Assembly: GCA_005883445.1 (NCBI GenBank)
Contig: VAZL01000355.1
Span: 1-8,592, forward strand
DNA: 8,592 nucleotides
DNA from: Alphaproteobacteria bacterium
GTDB lineage: Bacteria > Pseudomonadota > Alphaproteobacteria > Rhizobiales > Xanthobacteraceae
Direction of reading: 5' to 3'
Shown here one piece after another: positions 1-6,157 of the stretch. The notes beneath the pieces are model-generated. The model searched no databases. It was not told the DNA's origin and saw only the letters and a program-made list of their open reading frames with translations. The position numbers and the translations under genes are program-made. Position 1 is the stretch's first letter, and each line of letters opens with the position of its first letter.

Positions 1-153
1 CGCGAACAGCGCGAAACACAGCGCTTTCATCAGGAATACGGGATAGGCAAACATCGGCGCGATAACGAGCGCGCAGGCCATAACGACGAATGCAATCGCC
101 TCGCTGCGCGCGCGCACGGCGTGGTCCTCGGTCGCCTGCGCAACGCGCTGCAC
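1..153 (-). CDS. livM: Branched-chain amino acid-type ABC transporter permease LivM (N-terminal fragment)
   Basis: This is the first 51 codons of the second membrane permease of the importer; the rest lies beyond the left edge. The visible peptide has a short polar N-terminus, then a hydrophobic stretch from about residue 20, and it reaches the LivM-like motif YPVFLMKALCFALFA, which marks the first membrane segments in this family. I chose the GTG at 153-151 because it follows the livH stop (157-155) by one base and has GGAAGG (169-164) about 10 nt upstream. An in-frame TTG at 171-169 is an alternative. The tight spacing implies translational coupling to livH. LivM pairs with LivH in the inner membrane to form the translocation path. 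Family assignment rests on this fragment plus its operon position. Confidence 0.85.
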   Translation of the reverse strand, partial: MQRVAQATEDHAVRARSEAIAFVVMACALVIAPMFAYPVFLMKALCFALFA

Positions 154-154
154 G

Positions 155-1036
155 CTAGGTGGCCCTTCCAAACAGGCCGGCGGGCCTGATCAACAGCACG
201 ATCGCCATGATGATGAAGATCACCGTGTTCGATGCCTCGGGAAAGAACACGTTGGTGAGGCCCTCGATGATGCCCAATCCGAACCCGGTCACGATCGCGC
301 CCATGATCGAGCCCATGCCGCCGATCACCACCACGGCGAACACCACGATGATGAGATTGGCGCCCATCTGGGGGCTTACGTTGTAGATCGGGGCCGCCAT
401 CACGCCCGCGAGCGCCGCCAGCGCAACGCCGAAACCATAGGTGAGCGTAATCATGCGCGGCACGTTGATGCCGAAGGCGCGCACGAGGGTGGGGTTTTCG
501 GTCGCGGCGCGCAGATAGGAGCCTAGCTTCGTGCGTTCGATCACGAACCAGGTCGTCAGGCACACCGCGAGCGAAAACACCACCACCCAGGCGCGGTAGT
601 TCGGCAAAAACATGAACCCGAGATTCTGCCCGCCTTGCAGCGTCGGCGGCACAGAATAGGGCAGCCCCGAGGAGCCGAAAAAGTTGCGGAACGTGCCCTC
701 GAAGATGAGCGCGAGACCGAAGGTGAGCAGCAGTCCGTAGAGGTGATCGAGCTTATAGAGCCACTGCAGAAACAGCCGCTCGATAATGATCCCGGTGATC
801 CCCACGAGGATAGGGGCGATGATTATCGCCCACCAATAGCCCAGTCCGGCATAGAGCAAGAGAAAGTATGCGGCGAACGCGCCCAGCATGTACTGCGCGC
901 CGTGGGTGAAGTTGATGATATTGAGCATGCCGAAAATGACGGCGAGCCCCAGACTGAGCAGCGCGTAGAACGAGCCGTTGATGAGTCCGATCAGCAACTG
1001 GCCGAACAGCGCCTGCGAGCTGATGCCGAGCAGTTC
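155..1036 (-). CDS. livH: Branched-chain amino acid-type ABC transporter permease LivH (start codon apparently lost)
   Basis: Inner-membrane permease of a HAAT-family importer. The frame contains the LivH hallmarks LINGSFYALLSLGLAVIFG, NIINFTHG, the cytoplasmic EAA-like loop around RAATENPTLVRAFGIN and the C-terminal VVIGGMGSIMGAIVTGFGLG region, with about eight hydrophobic segments; it ends GRAT-stop. From 1036 onwards it is close to the usual length of about 290 residues. The coordinates mark the recognisable LivH frame, not a proven start: homology begins at EELLGISSQALFGQ (1039-998), where no ATG exists. Possible starts are CTG at 1033, TTG at 997-995 (overlapping the upstream gene's TGA at 993-991, which would allow coupling but trims the N-terminus), or a distant GTG at 1120 that would overlap the upstream gene out of frame by about 130 nt. 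The missing start is part of the abnormal junction reported below. Confidence 0.88.
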   Translation of the reverse strand, partial: ELLGISSQALFGQLLIGLINGSFYALLSLGLAVIFGMLNIINFTHGAQYMLGAFAAYFLLLYAGLGYWWAIIIAPILVGITGIIIERLFLQWLYKLDHLYGLLLTFGLALIFEGTFRNFFGSSGLPYSVPPTLQGGQNLGFMFLPNYRAWVVVFSLAVCLTTWFVIERTKLGSYLRAATENPTLVRAFGINVPRMITLTYGFGVALAALAGVMAAPIYNVSPQMGANLIIVVFAVVVIGGMGSIMGAIVTGFGLGIIEGLTNVFFPEASNTVIFIIMAIVLLIRPAGLFGRAT

Positions 1037-2241
1037 TTCACCAACGGGCAGCCGCCATCGGCCAGGGGGCGGAAAGCTTCGTCGGCCGGGATGGTGGCGC
1101 GGAGTTTGTAATAATCCCACGCGCCCTTCGATTCCGCCGGCTTCTTGACTTCGAACAGATACATCGGGTGGATCTTGCGGCCGTCGGCGCGCACCGTGCC
1201 CTTACCGAAGAGTTTGTCGTCGGTCGGCATCTCCTTCATCTTCGCGACGATCGCCTTGCCGTCGGCATCGCTCTTGAGCGCCTCGACCGCCTTGAGATAG
1301 TGCGTGACCGCCGAATAGACGCCGGCGTGCACCATGGTCGGGTAGACACCCTTGAATTGGGGCGCAAATTTCTTCGCGAATTCGCGATTGGCGTCGTTCA
1401 GGTCCCAGTACCAGGCCTCCGTCATGATCAGACCCTGCGCCGTCTGCAATCCGAGCGCATGCACGTCGGTGATGAACGCCAGCAAGGCGGCGAGGTTTTG
1501 ACCGCCTTGGGTGATGCCGAATTCGGATGCCTGCTTGATGGAATTGATCGTGTCGCTGCCGGCATTCGCGAGTCCGATGATCTTCGCCTTCGAGGCCTGC
1601 GCCTGCAGCAGGAAGGACGAGAAGTCCGTCCCGGGGAAGGGGTGGCGCACTTTGCCCAAGACCTTGCCGCCATTCTTCTCGACCACGGCAGCGGTGTCGC
1701 GTTCGAGCGCGTGACCGAAGGCATAATCGGCGGTGAGGAAGAACCACGTGTCGCCGCCGGTCTTCACGATCGCTTTGCCGGTGCCGTTGGCGAGCGCCCA
1801 GGTGTCATAGGTCCAGTGGATCGTATTGGGAGTGCATTTGGGGCCGGTCAGATCCGAGGCCGCCGCGCCGGAGACGAGAAATACCTTGTTCTTGTCGCGT
1901 ACGATCTCGTTGACTGCGAGCGCAACGGAGGACGTCGGCACGTCGACGATGACATCGACCTTGTCGACGTCGATCCAGGTGCGCACGACGTTCGAGCCGA
2001 CGTCCGGCTTGTTCTGATGATCGGCACCGACGATTTCGACTTTCATGCCTTTGGCGGCGGCGCCGAAATCCTCGACCGCCATCCGCGCCGCAATGACGGA
2101 GCCTTGGCCGCTGAGATCGGAATACGTCCCAGACATGTCGTTCATGACGCCGATCTTGATGCTTCCGTCGCTATATTGCGCCTGTGCGCAGCCGCACCCG
2201 AGCGCGACCGCGAGCGCCGTGAGACTGAACAATCGCTTCAT
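991..2241 (-). CDS. ABC transporter periplasmic substrate-binding protein (LivJ/LivK-like, type I fold)
   Basis: Periplasmic ligand-binding protein (Peripla_BP_6/LivJ class) that delivers substrate to the LivH/LivM channel. Residues 1-21 form a signal peptide: KR, a hydrophobic core, then AQA before Q22. The mature protein starts with the typical strand IKIGVMNDMSG and carries VPTSSVALAVNEI, the HWTYDTWALANGTGKA region and FLTADYAFGHALE, all characteristic of the family. The ATG at 2241 is preceded by a strong AGGAGG (2255-2250) with an 8-nt spacer. Relatives normally stop just after the motif GGCPLVK(K). Here that motif ends at residue 402, and the frame then runs 14 further residues (NCSASARRRCSASC) that are simply livH DNA read in another frame. 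The true C-terminus or stop therefore seems lost. Ligand unknown: such proteins bind branched-chain amino acids, amides or aromatic acids, and an aromatic or other organic acid is as likely as an amino acid. Confidence 0.92.
   Translation of the reverse strand: MKRLFSLTALAVALGCGCAQAQYSDGSIKIGVMNDMSGTYSDLSGQGSVIAARMAVEDFGAAAKGMKVEIVGADHQNKPDVGSNVVRTWIDVDKVDVIVDVPTSSVALAVNEIVRDKNKVFLVSGAAASDLTGPKCTPNTIHWTYDTWALANGTGKAIVKTGGDTWFFLTADYAFGHALERDTAAVVEKNGGKVLGKVRHPFPGTDFSSFLLQAQASKAKIIGLANAGSDTINSIKQASEFGITQGGQNLAALLAFITDVHALGLQTAQGLIMTEAWYWDLNDANREFAKKFAPQFKGVYPTMVHAGVYSAVTHYLKAVEALKSDADGKAIVAKMKEMPTDDKLFGKGTVRADGRKIHPMYLFEVKKPAESKGAWDYYKLRATIPADEAFRPLADGGCPLVKNCSASARRRCSASC
1031..1039 (-). other. 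Abnormal junction fusing the substrate-binding gene end to the livH beginning
   Basis: On the minus strand the bases GTGAAGAACTG serve two frames. In one they finish the substrate-binding protein's conserved ending (V-K then N-C); in the other they open LivH (E-E-L). Neither a stop codon for the first gene nor an ATG/GTG/TTG for the second is present at the expected place, and there is no spacer. A deletion between short GAAGAA repeats (a Lys-Lys ending and a Glu-Glu beginning) would give exactly this arrangement; that origin is inferred. Confidence 0.7.
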
Positions 2242-2249
2242 TAAGGCAT

Positions 2250-2255
2250 CCTCCT
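2250..2255 (-). promoter_or_regulatory. Strong ribosome binding site of the substrate-binding protein gene
   Basis: AGGAGG on the minus strand, 8 nt before the ATG at 2241. It is the best Shine-Dalgarno match in the operon, which fits the need for binding protein in excess over the membrane and ATPase subunits. The 67-nt gap between livF and this gene (2242-2308) shows no clear terminator. Confidence 0.8.
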
Positions 2256-2308
2256 GTTAAGGGCTTTTGATGTTTTGCACCCCGGCAGCCGTGGTCGCAG
2301 CTTAAGAG

Positions 2309-2941
2309 TCACACGCCCAGATATTCGTGAAGTTTGTCGAGATTGGCTTCGAGCTCGGCATTGGCGAACCGATCGATGATGCGACCATTTTCCATCACGT
2401 AGTAGCGATCCGCAACCGTCGAAGCGAAGCGAAAATTCTGCTCGACCAGGAGGATGGTGAAACCCTGCTGCTTGAGCATGCCGATGGTCTTGCCGATTTG
2501 CTCGATGATGACCGGGGCAAGACCCTCGGTCGGCTCGTCGAGGAGGAGGAGCCGCGCACCCGTGCGCAGGATGCGCCCAATGGCGAGCATCTGTTGCTCG
2601 CCGCCCGAAAGCTTCGTGCCTTGGTTCGACAGGCGTTCTCGGAGATTGGGAAACAGCTCGAAAATGCGATCGAGTTCGAGCCCGCCGGGCCGCACCTTGG
2701 GGGGCAGCAAAAGATTTTCTTCGACGTCGAGGCTGGCAAAAATTCCGCGTTCCTCCGGACAGAGCGCAATGCCGAGCCGCGCGATCCGGTCGCTGGTCAG
2801 ACCGATGAGCTCTCTGCCCTCCAGCGTCACGACCTCGCCGACCAAAACCTCGAAGCTGGCCCCGTGGAGCACATGGGATTCGCCGTACCAGGCTTGGAGC
2901 CCTTCGACCGCCAGTAGCGGCGCGCTGCTGGGACTAAGCAT
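2309..2941 (-). CDS. livF: ABC transporter ATP-binding protein LivF lacking the Walker A/P-loop segment
   Basis: ATPase subunit of the importer, 210 residues against a usual 235-240. The start is ATG 2941-2939, which overlaps the livG stop (TAG 2936-2934) in ATGCTTAG and implies coupled translation. Visible parts: LLAVEGLQAWYGESHVLHG at the N-terminus with the A-loop Tyr19, PEERGIFASLDVEENL (62-77), signature LSGGEQQ (111-117), Walker B LLLLDEP (131-137) and switch LVEQN (165-169). After GEVVTL (35-40) the protein jumps directly to EGRELIGL. In relatives these are separated by about 28 residues containing GxNGAGKTT and helix 1. The gap keeps the frame, so the gene stays open, but nucleotide binding at this subunit should be lost. 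LivG retains its own P-loop. The C-terminus LHEYLGV is normal. Family is certain; function as written is doubtful. Confidence 0.93.
   Translation of the reverse strand: MLSPSSAPLLAVEGLQAWYGESHVLHGASFEVLVGEVVTLEGRELIGLTSDRIARLGIALCPEERGIFASLDVEENLLLPPKVRPGGLELDRIFELFPNLRERLSNQGTKLSGGEQQMLAIGRILRTGARLLLLDEPTEGLAPVIIEQIGKTIGMLKQQGFTILLVEQNFRFASTVADRYYVMENGRIIDRFANAELEANLDKLHEYLGV
2819..2824 (-). other. Site of the in-frame P-loop deletion in livF
   Basis: The codons CTG (Leu40) and GAG (Glu41) sit next to each other where family members have about 28-30 codons encoding the P-loop and first helix. The reading frame continues without a shift. No copy of a second GxxGxGKT-type segment is found elsewhere in the window apart from the one in livG, so the lost piece has not been relocated nearby. 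Confidence 0.75.
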
Positions 2942-3716
2942 GGCCGACCCCGAGATAGGCCTCGCGCACCAGCGGGTGGGACGAAACCGTCTTGTAGTCG
3001 CCTTCGGCGAGCACTCGGCCACGCGTGAGCACCGTGATGCGATCGGAAAGGTTGGCGACCACGCTGAGGTTGTGCTCGACCATCAGCACCGTGCGTTGGG
3101 CAGCGACTGACTTGATGAGCGCGCTGATGCGATCGATATCCTCGTGACCCATGCCGGCCATCGGTTCGTCGAGCAGGAGCATTTCCGGGTCGAGCGCCAA
3201 TGTGGTTGCGATCTCCAGGGCACGCTTGCGACCGTATGGCAATTCAACCGCCGTCCAACGGGCGAAGGACGACAAGCCGACATCGGCGATGAGCGCCATG
3301 GCGCGGTCGTTGAAGACGTCCAGTACACGCTTCGAGCGCCAGAAGTCGAACGACGATCCACGCTGGCGCTGCAGCGCGACGCGGACATTTTCGAGCACGG
3401 TGAGATGCGGGAAAACGGCCGAGATCTGAAACGATCGCACCAGTCCGAGCCGCGCCACCCCGGCGGGAGGGAGCCCCGTGATGTCGCGGCCCTTGTAGAC
3501 GATCCGTCCCCGGGTGGGACTCATGAACTTCGTCAGCAGGTTGAAGCAAGTCGTCTTGCCGGCGCCATTGGGTCCGATCAGCGCATGAATCGTGCCGCGG
3601 CTAACCTGCAGGCTCACTCCGTTGACCGCAACGAAGCCGGCAAATTCTTTGGTGAGATTCTCGGTGAGAAGGATGAAATCGTCGCTCACGACGCCGGGGC
3701 CCTGCTTGTGGGCCAT
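2934..3716 (-). CDS. livG: Branched-chain amino acid-type ABC transporter ATP-binding protein LivG
   Basis: Cytoplasmic ATPase subunit that energises LivH/LivM together with LivF; first gene of the operon. 260 residues, the normal family length. Motifs in order: NLTKEFAGFVAVNGVSL near the N-terminus, Walker A GPNGAGKTT (about 48-56), Q-loop region VRSFQISAVFPHLTVLENV, signature-like LPYGRKRALEIA, Walker B MLLLDEPMAGMGHED and switch histidine in VEHN. The C-terminus REAYLGVGHA is the usual LivG tail. The chosen start is ATG 3716-3714, with only a weak GGTAAC upstream. A GTG at 3689-3687 (giving VSDDFILLTENL) fits the beginning of relatives equally well and may be the real start. Its stop overlaps the livF start. 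The gene appears fully intact, unlike livF. Confidence 0.95.
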   Translation of the reverse strand: MAHKQGPGVVSDDFILLTENLTKEFAGFVAVNGVSLQVSRGTIHALIGPNGAGKTTCFNLLTKFMSPTRGRIVYKGRDITGLPPAGVARLGLVRSFQISAVFPHLTVLENVRVALQRQRGSSFDFWRSKRVLDVFNDRAMALIADVGLSSFARWTAVELPYGRKRALEIATTLALDPEMLLLDEPMAGMGHEDIDRISALIKSVAAQRTVLMVEHNLSVVANLSDRITVLTRGRVLAEGDYKTVSSHPLVREAYLGVGHA

Positions 3717-3975
3717 AGTGTTACCATGCCCGGAGCGTGTTCAGCAAAAGGCAGGTCGCGGCTTTGCGACGCAATCGTGCTTGATGTGCCGCGAGCAGGC
3801 TGAGGAAGGCTTGATCTGCGCTCCAGCGCCGATGGCTGGCGGCCGCCGGGCGCGGATCGGTCCCGCCACCCTTCCTCAACCTTTCCCCCCTTCTTATGTA
3901 ATGGCACAGTAGCGGCTGCCATCGCCGATTCTGCCTGGCGAACCGGCGTCGGCGGCAGCGGTGGGAGCATCGGTC
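3717..3975. promoter_or_regulatory. Divergent intergenic region between livG and the response regulator gene
   Basis: About 260 bp separating the leftward transporter operon from the rightward two-component genes, so promoters for both should lie here. I see no clear sigma-70 pair on either strand. Visible structure: an interrupted palindrome TTGCGaCGCAA at 3764-3774; a pyrimidine-rich run at about 3861-3895; a TGGCACA...GC element at 3902-3917 resembling a weak -24/-12 site; and an 11-bp bulged hairpin (3915-3959) ending just before the Shine-Dalgarno of the response regulator. None of these is proven to be functional. Confidence 0.55.
3961..3967 (+). promoter_or_regulatory. Ribosome binding site supporting a TTG start for the response regulator
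   Basis: GTGGGAG lies 8 nt before TTG at 3976-3978. The GTG inside this element is itself in frame and could be called as a start. Placing the start at TTG gives the family-typical N-terminus (M)RLLVIEDDPDL and leaves a proper Shine-Dalgarno, so TTG is preferred. Confidence 0.6.
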
Positions 3976-4647
3976 TTGCGTCTCCTGGTGATCGAGGACG
4001 ATCCCGATCTCAATCGGCAGCTCGCGACCGCGCTCGTTGACGCGGGCTACGTGGTCGATCGTGCGTTCGACGGCGAGGAGGGCCACTTTCTCGGCGAAAG
4101 CGAGCCCTATGACGCGGTGATCCTCGACATCGGCCTGCCCAAGATGGATGGCATCTCGGTGCTGGAGGCGTGGCGCCGTGCCGGCCGCGCCATGCCGGTC
4201 CTGATCCTCACCGCCCGCGACCGCTGGAGCGATAAGGTCCAAGGCTTCGACGCCGGCGCCGACGACTACGTCGCAAAGCCTTTTCATCTCGAGGAGGTTC
4301 TAGCGCGCATCCGCGCGCTCTTGCGTCGTTCGGCTGGTCACGCCAAGAGCGAGCTCAATTGCGGCTCCGTGCGCCTCGACACCCGCACCGGCCGCGTGAC
4401 CGTCGACGGCAATCCGGTGAAGCTCACCTCGCACGAATATCGCCTGCTGTCCTACCTCATGCATCATACCGGCCGCGTGGTCTCGCGCACCGAACTGGTC
4501 GAGCATCTCTACGACCAGGATTTCGATCGCGACTCCAACACCATCGAGGTGTTCGTCGGCCGCGTGCGCAAAAAGCTCGGCGTCGATGTCATACAGACCG
4601 TGCGCGGGCTTGGCTATCTCCTCGCTCCACCGGGCAATGCGTCTTAA
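3976..4647 (+). CDS. OmpR/PhoB-family response regulator (FeuP/PhoP-like)
   Basis: Cytoplasmic DNA-binding regulator of a two-component system, 223 residues from TTG 3976. The receiver domain spans about 1-115: acidic pair D8/D9, phospho-acceptor D51 in AVILDIGLPKMDG, conserved T79 in LILTARD and K101 in VAKPFH. A C-terminal winged-helix domain (about 126-217) includes LTSHEYRLLSYLMHH, the recognition region DSNTIEVFVGRVRKKLG and VRGLGYLL. The stretch RDRWSDKVQGFDAGADDYV and the DNA-binding domain resemble the alphaproteobacterial FeuP/PhoP group, though I do not assign a symbol from memory alone. The next gene, its cognate kinase, begins inside its last codons (11-nt overlap), so the two are co-translated. 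An alternative GTG start at 3961 would add five residues. Confidence 0.95.
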   Translation: MRLLVIEDDPDLNRQLATALVDAGYVVDRAFDGEEGHFLGESEPYDAVILDIGLPKMDGISVLEAWRRAGRAMPVLILTARDRWSDKVQGFDAGADDYVAKPFHLEEVLARIRALLRRSAGHAKSELNCGSVRLDTRTGRVTVDGNPVKLTSHEYRLLSYLMHHTGRVVSRTELVEHLYDQDFDRDSNTIEVFVGRVRKKLGVDVIQTVRGLGYLLAPPGNAS

Positions 4648-6013
4648 TTCGCTCGCCCTTCGGCTGTTCTTCTCGGCAACGACTTGGACCGTGGTGATCC
4701 TCGTCGTCACCGGCATCGTGCTGTCGTCGATCTATCGCGCGGCTGTGGAGCGTGCGTTCGACCGAAGGCTGGGCGTCTATCTGCGGACCCTGGTCGCCGA
4801 CGTCGCGACCCCGGAGGAGAATGGCGGCAAGTTTCCCCAATCGATCGGCGAGCCGCTGTTCAATCTGCCGCTCTCCGGCTGGTACTGGCAGGTGACGCGG
4901 CTCGACGCGCCGACGCCCGACGTGCGATCGTCCCGCTCGCTGTGGGATGCGACGCTGCCGCACCTCGCCGACCTCGGCCCCTCGTCGGCGCCGGGCGCCG
5001 CGCGGCAGGGTTACGCCGAAGGGCCCGAGGGCCAGCAGCTGCGCATCGTTGAACGCACGATCGACCTGGGCGAGGAGGGCCGTTACCTCGTTGCCGTTGC
5101 CGGCGACGCGGCCGAGATCGACGAGGAAACACGCAGCTTCGACGGGGCTCTCGTCATCACTTTCACGGTGTTGGGCATTGTGCTGCTGCTGACCACAACC
5201 TTCCAGGTTCGTTTCGGCTTGGCGCCGCTCAAACGTATTTCCGACGATCTTGCCGCCATCCGCTCGGGGACGGCGGAGCGGCTCGAAGGCGCCTTCCCGG
5301 TCGAGATCGCGCCGCTGGCGCGCGAAACCAATGCCCTCATCGACGCCAATCGTGAGATCGTGACGCGCGCACGCACCCATGTCGGCAATCTCGCCCACGC
5401 ATTGAAGACGCCGATCTCCGTCATGATGAACGAGGCCACGAGTCACAGCGATGATCCGCTCGCCTTGAAGGTGCGCGAACAGACCGAAATCATGCGCGAC
5501 CAAGTCGCGCGCCATCTCGAGCGCGCGCGGCTCGCCGCGCGCGTCGCGGCGATCGGCACCGTCACCGATGTGCTCCCCGTGGTGACGGCGCTCGCCCGCA
5601 CAATGGAAAAGATTCACCATCATCGTAGCATCGCCATCGACGTCGACGCGCCCGAGGGCGCCCGCTTTCGCGGCGAGCAGCAGGACCTCGAGGAAATGGT
5701 CGGCAACCTTGTCGACAATGCCTGCAAGTGGGCGCAGTCGCGGGTGGCGGTTGAAGCGTTCTCGGAAAAGCCTGATCCAAGAGATGATCGTCGGGTCGTA
5801 CGCATCGTGGTCGATGACGACGGGCCGGGGCTTTCGCCGCAGCAGCGCGAGCAGGTGGCCCGCCGCGGTCGCCGGCTCGACGAGACCAAGCCGGGCTCTG
5901 GCCTCGGGCTTTCGATCGTGGTCGAGCTTGCCAGTCTCTATGGCGGCGGCCTCACGCTCGGCACCGCACCCATTGGCGGCCTGCGCGCGGAACTCACGCT
6001 GCCGGGGGCGTGA
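4637..6013 (+). CDS. Sensor histidine kinase, partner of the preceding response regulator (FeuQ-like)
   Basis: Inner-membrane sensor kinase of 458 residues. Order of parts: membrane segment 1 (about 11-33), periplasmic sensor region (about 34-168, with no recognised fold), membrane segment 2 (about 170-190), a HAMP-like linker (FGLAPLKRISDDLAAIRSG onward), a dimerisation/phosphoacceptor helix with H254 in NLAHALKTP, then the ATPase domain with N-box N357-LVDN, G1 box DDDGPG (393-398) and G2 box GSGLGLSIV (420-428). All catalytic motifs are present. The start ATG 4637 lies within the response regulator gene; its peptide MRLNSLALRLFF fits membrane insertion. Upstream in-frame codons from 4586 would add 17 residues read from the neighbouring gene and are rejected. 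Signal unknown; FeuQ-type kinases of rhizobia respond to envelope or osmotic conditions (family knowledge, not shown here). Confidence 0.94.
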   Translation: MRLNSLALRLFFSATTWTVVILVVTGIVLSSIYRAAVERAFDRRLGVYLRTLVADVATPEENGGKFPQSIGEPLFNLPLSGWYWQVTRLDAPTPDVRSSRSLWDATLPHLADLGPSSAPGAARQGYAEGPEGQQLRIVERTIDLGEEGRYLVAVAGDAAEIDEETRSFDGALVITFTVLGIVLLLTTTFQVRFGLAPLKRISDDLAAIRSGTAERLEGAFPVEIAPLARETNALIDANREIVTRARTHVGNLAHALKTPISVMMNEATSHSDDPLALKVREQTEIMRDQVARHLERARLAARVAAIGTVTDVLPVVTALARTMEKIHHHRSIAIDVDAPEGARFRGEQQDLEEMVGNLVDNACKWAQSRVAVEAFSEKPDPRDDRRVVRIVVDDDGPGLSPQQREQVARRGRRLDETKPGSGLGLSIVVELASLYGGGLTLGTAPIGGLRAELTLPGA

Positions 6014-6157
6014 CCGTCCCCGCCTTGCCCAACGGCATTGACGCTGCGGCAACAGAGTTTTGCCCCATTTGAGCCATTAGCTTAAGCGCCGGCATTGGCC
6101 GATGGGGATCGCTGGCCGGTTCAGATCGCGGGGTCAGATCATCTGGGGGCTTGAAAC
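6014..6157 (+). promoter_or_regulatory. Leader region of the glycine-zipper lipoprotein gene with TCAGATC repeats
   Basis: This 144-bp gap after the kinase gene holds two direct copies of TCAGATC (6121-6127 and 6134-6140, start-to-start 13 bp). The second copy extends into the interrupted palindrome CAGATcATCTG (6135-6145). The repeats end 12-17 nt before the ATG at 6158, next to the GGGGG Shine-Dalgarno-like run. They may be an operator or an accident. I see no convincing rho-independent terminator after the kinase. Confidence 0.35.

Noticed and set aside
1168..2244. Plus-strand open frame of 358 codons opposite the substrate-binding protein
   Set aside because: Composition is shadow-like (Asp/Arg/His-rich) and the minus strand encodes a clear periplasmic binding protein with signal peptide and Shine-Dalgarno.
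3861..3895. Pyrimidine-rich run in the divergent spacer, considered as part of a dispersed intergenic repeat
   Set aside because: Only one arm is visible and no second copy occurs in the window; cannot be supported as a repeat element.
3686..3970. Minus-strand frame (94 codons) across the divergent spacer as a possible leader peptide or small gene
   Set aside because: No Shine-Dalgarno, low-complexity Pro/Arg/Ser-rich sequence, and it overlaps the livG start out of frame.
4589..6052. Long open frame (487 codons) on the minus strand opposite the histidine kinase
   Set aside because: Antisense shadow caused by high G+C at third codon positions; the translation is Arg/His/Gly-rich with no family features, while the plus strand shows a complete kinase.
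6023..6060. TTGCC...GGCAA hairpin followed by TTTT after the kinase gene as a terminator
   Set aside because: Stem of only 5 bp with a long loop and a short T run; too weak for a rho-independent terminator.
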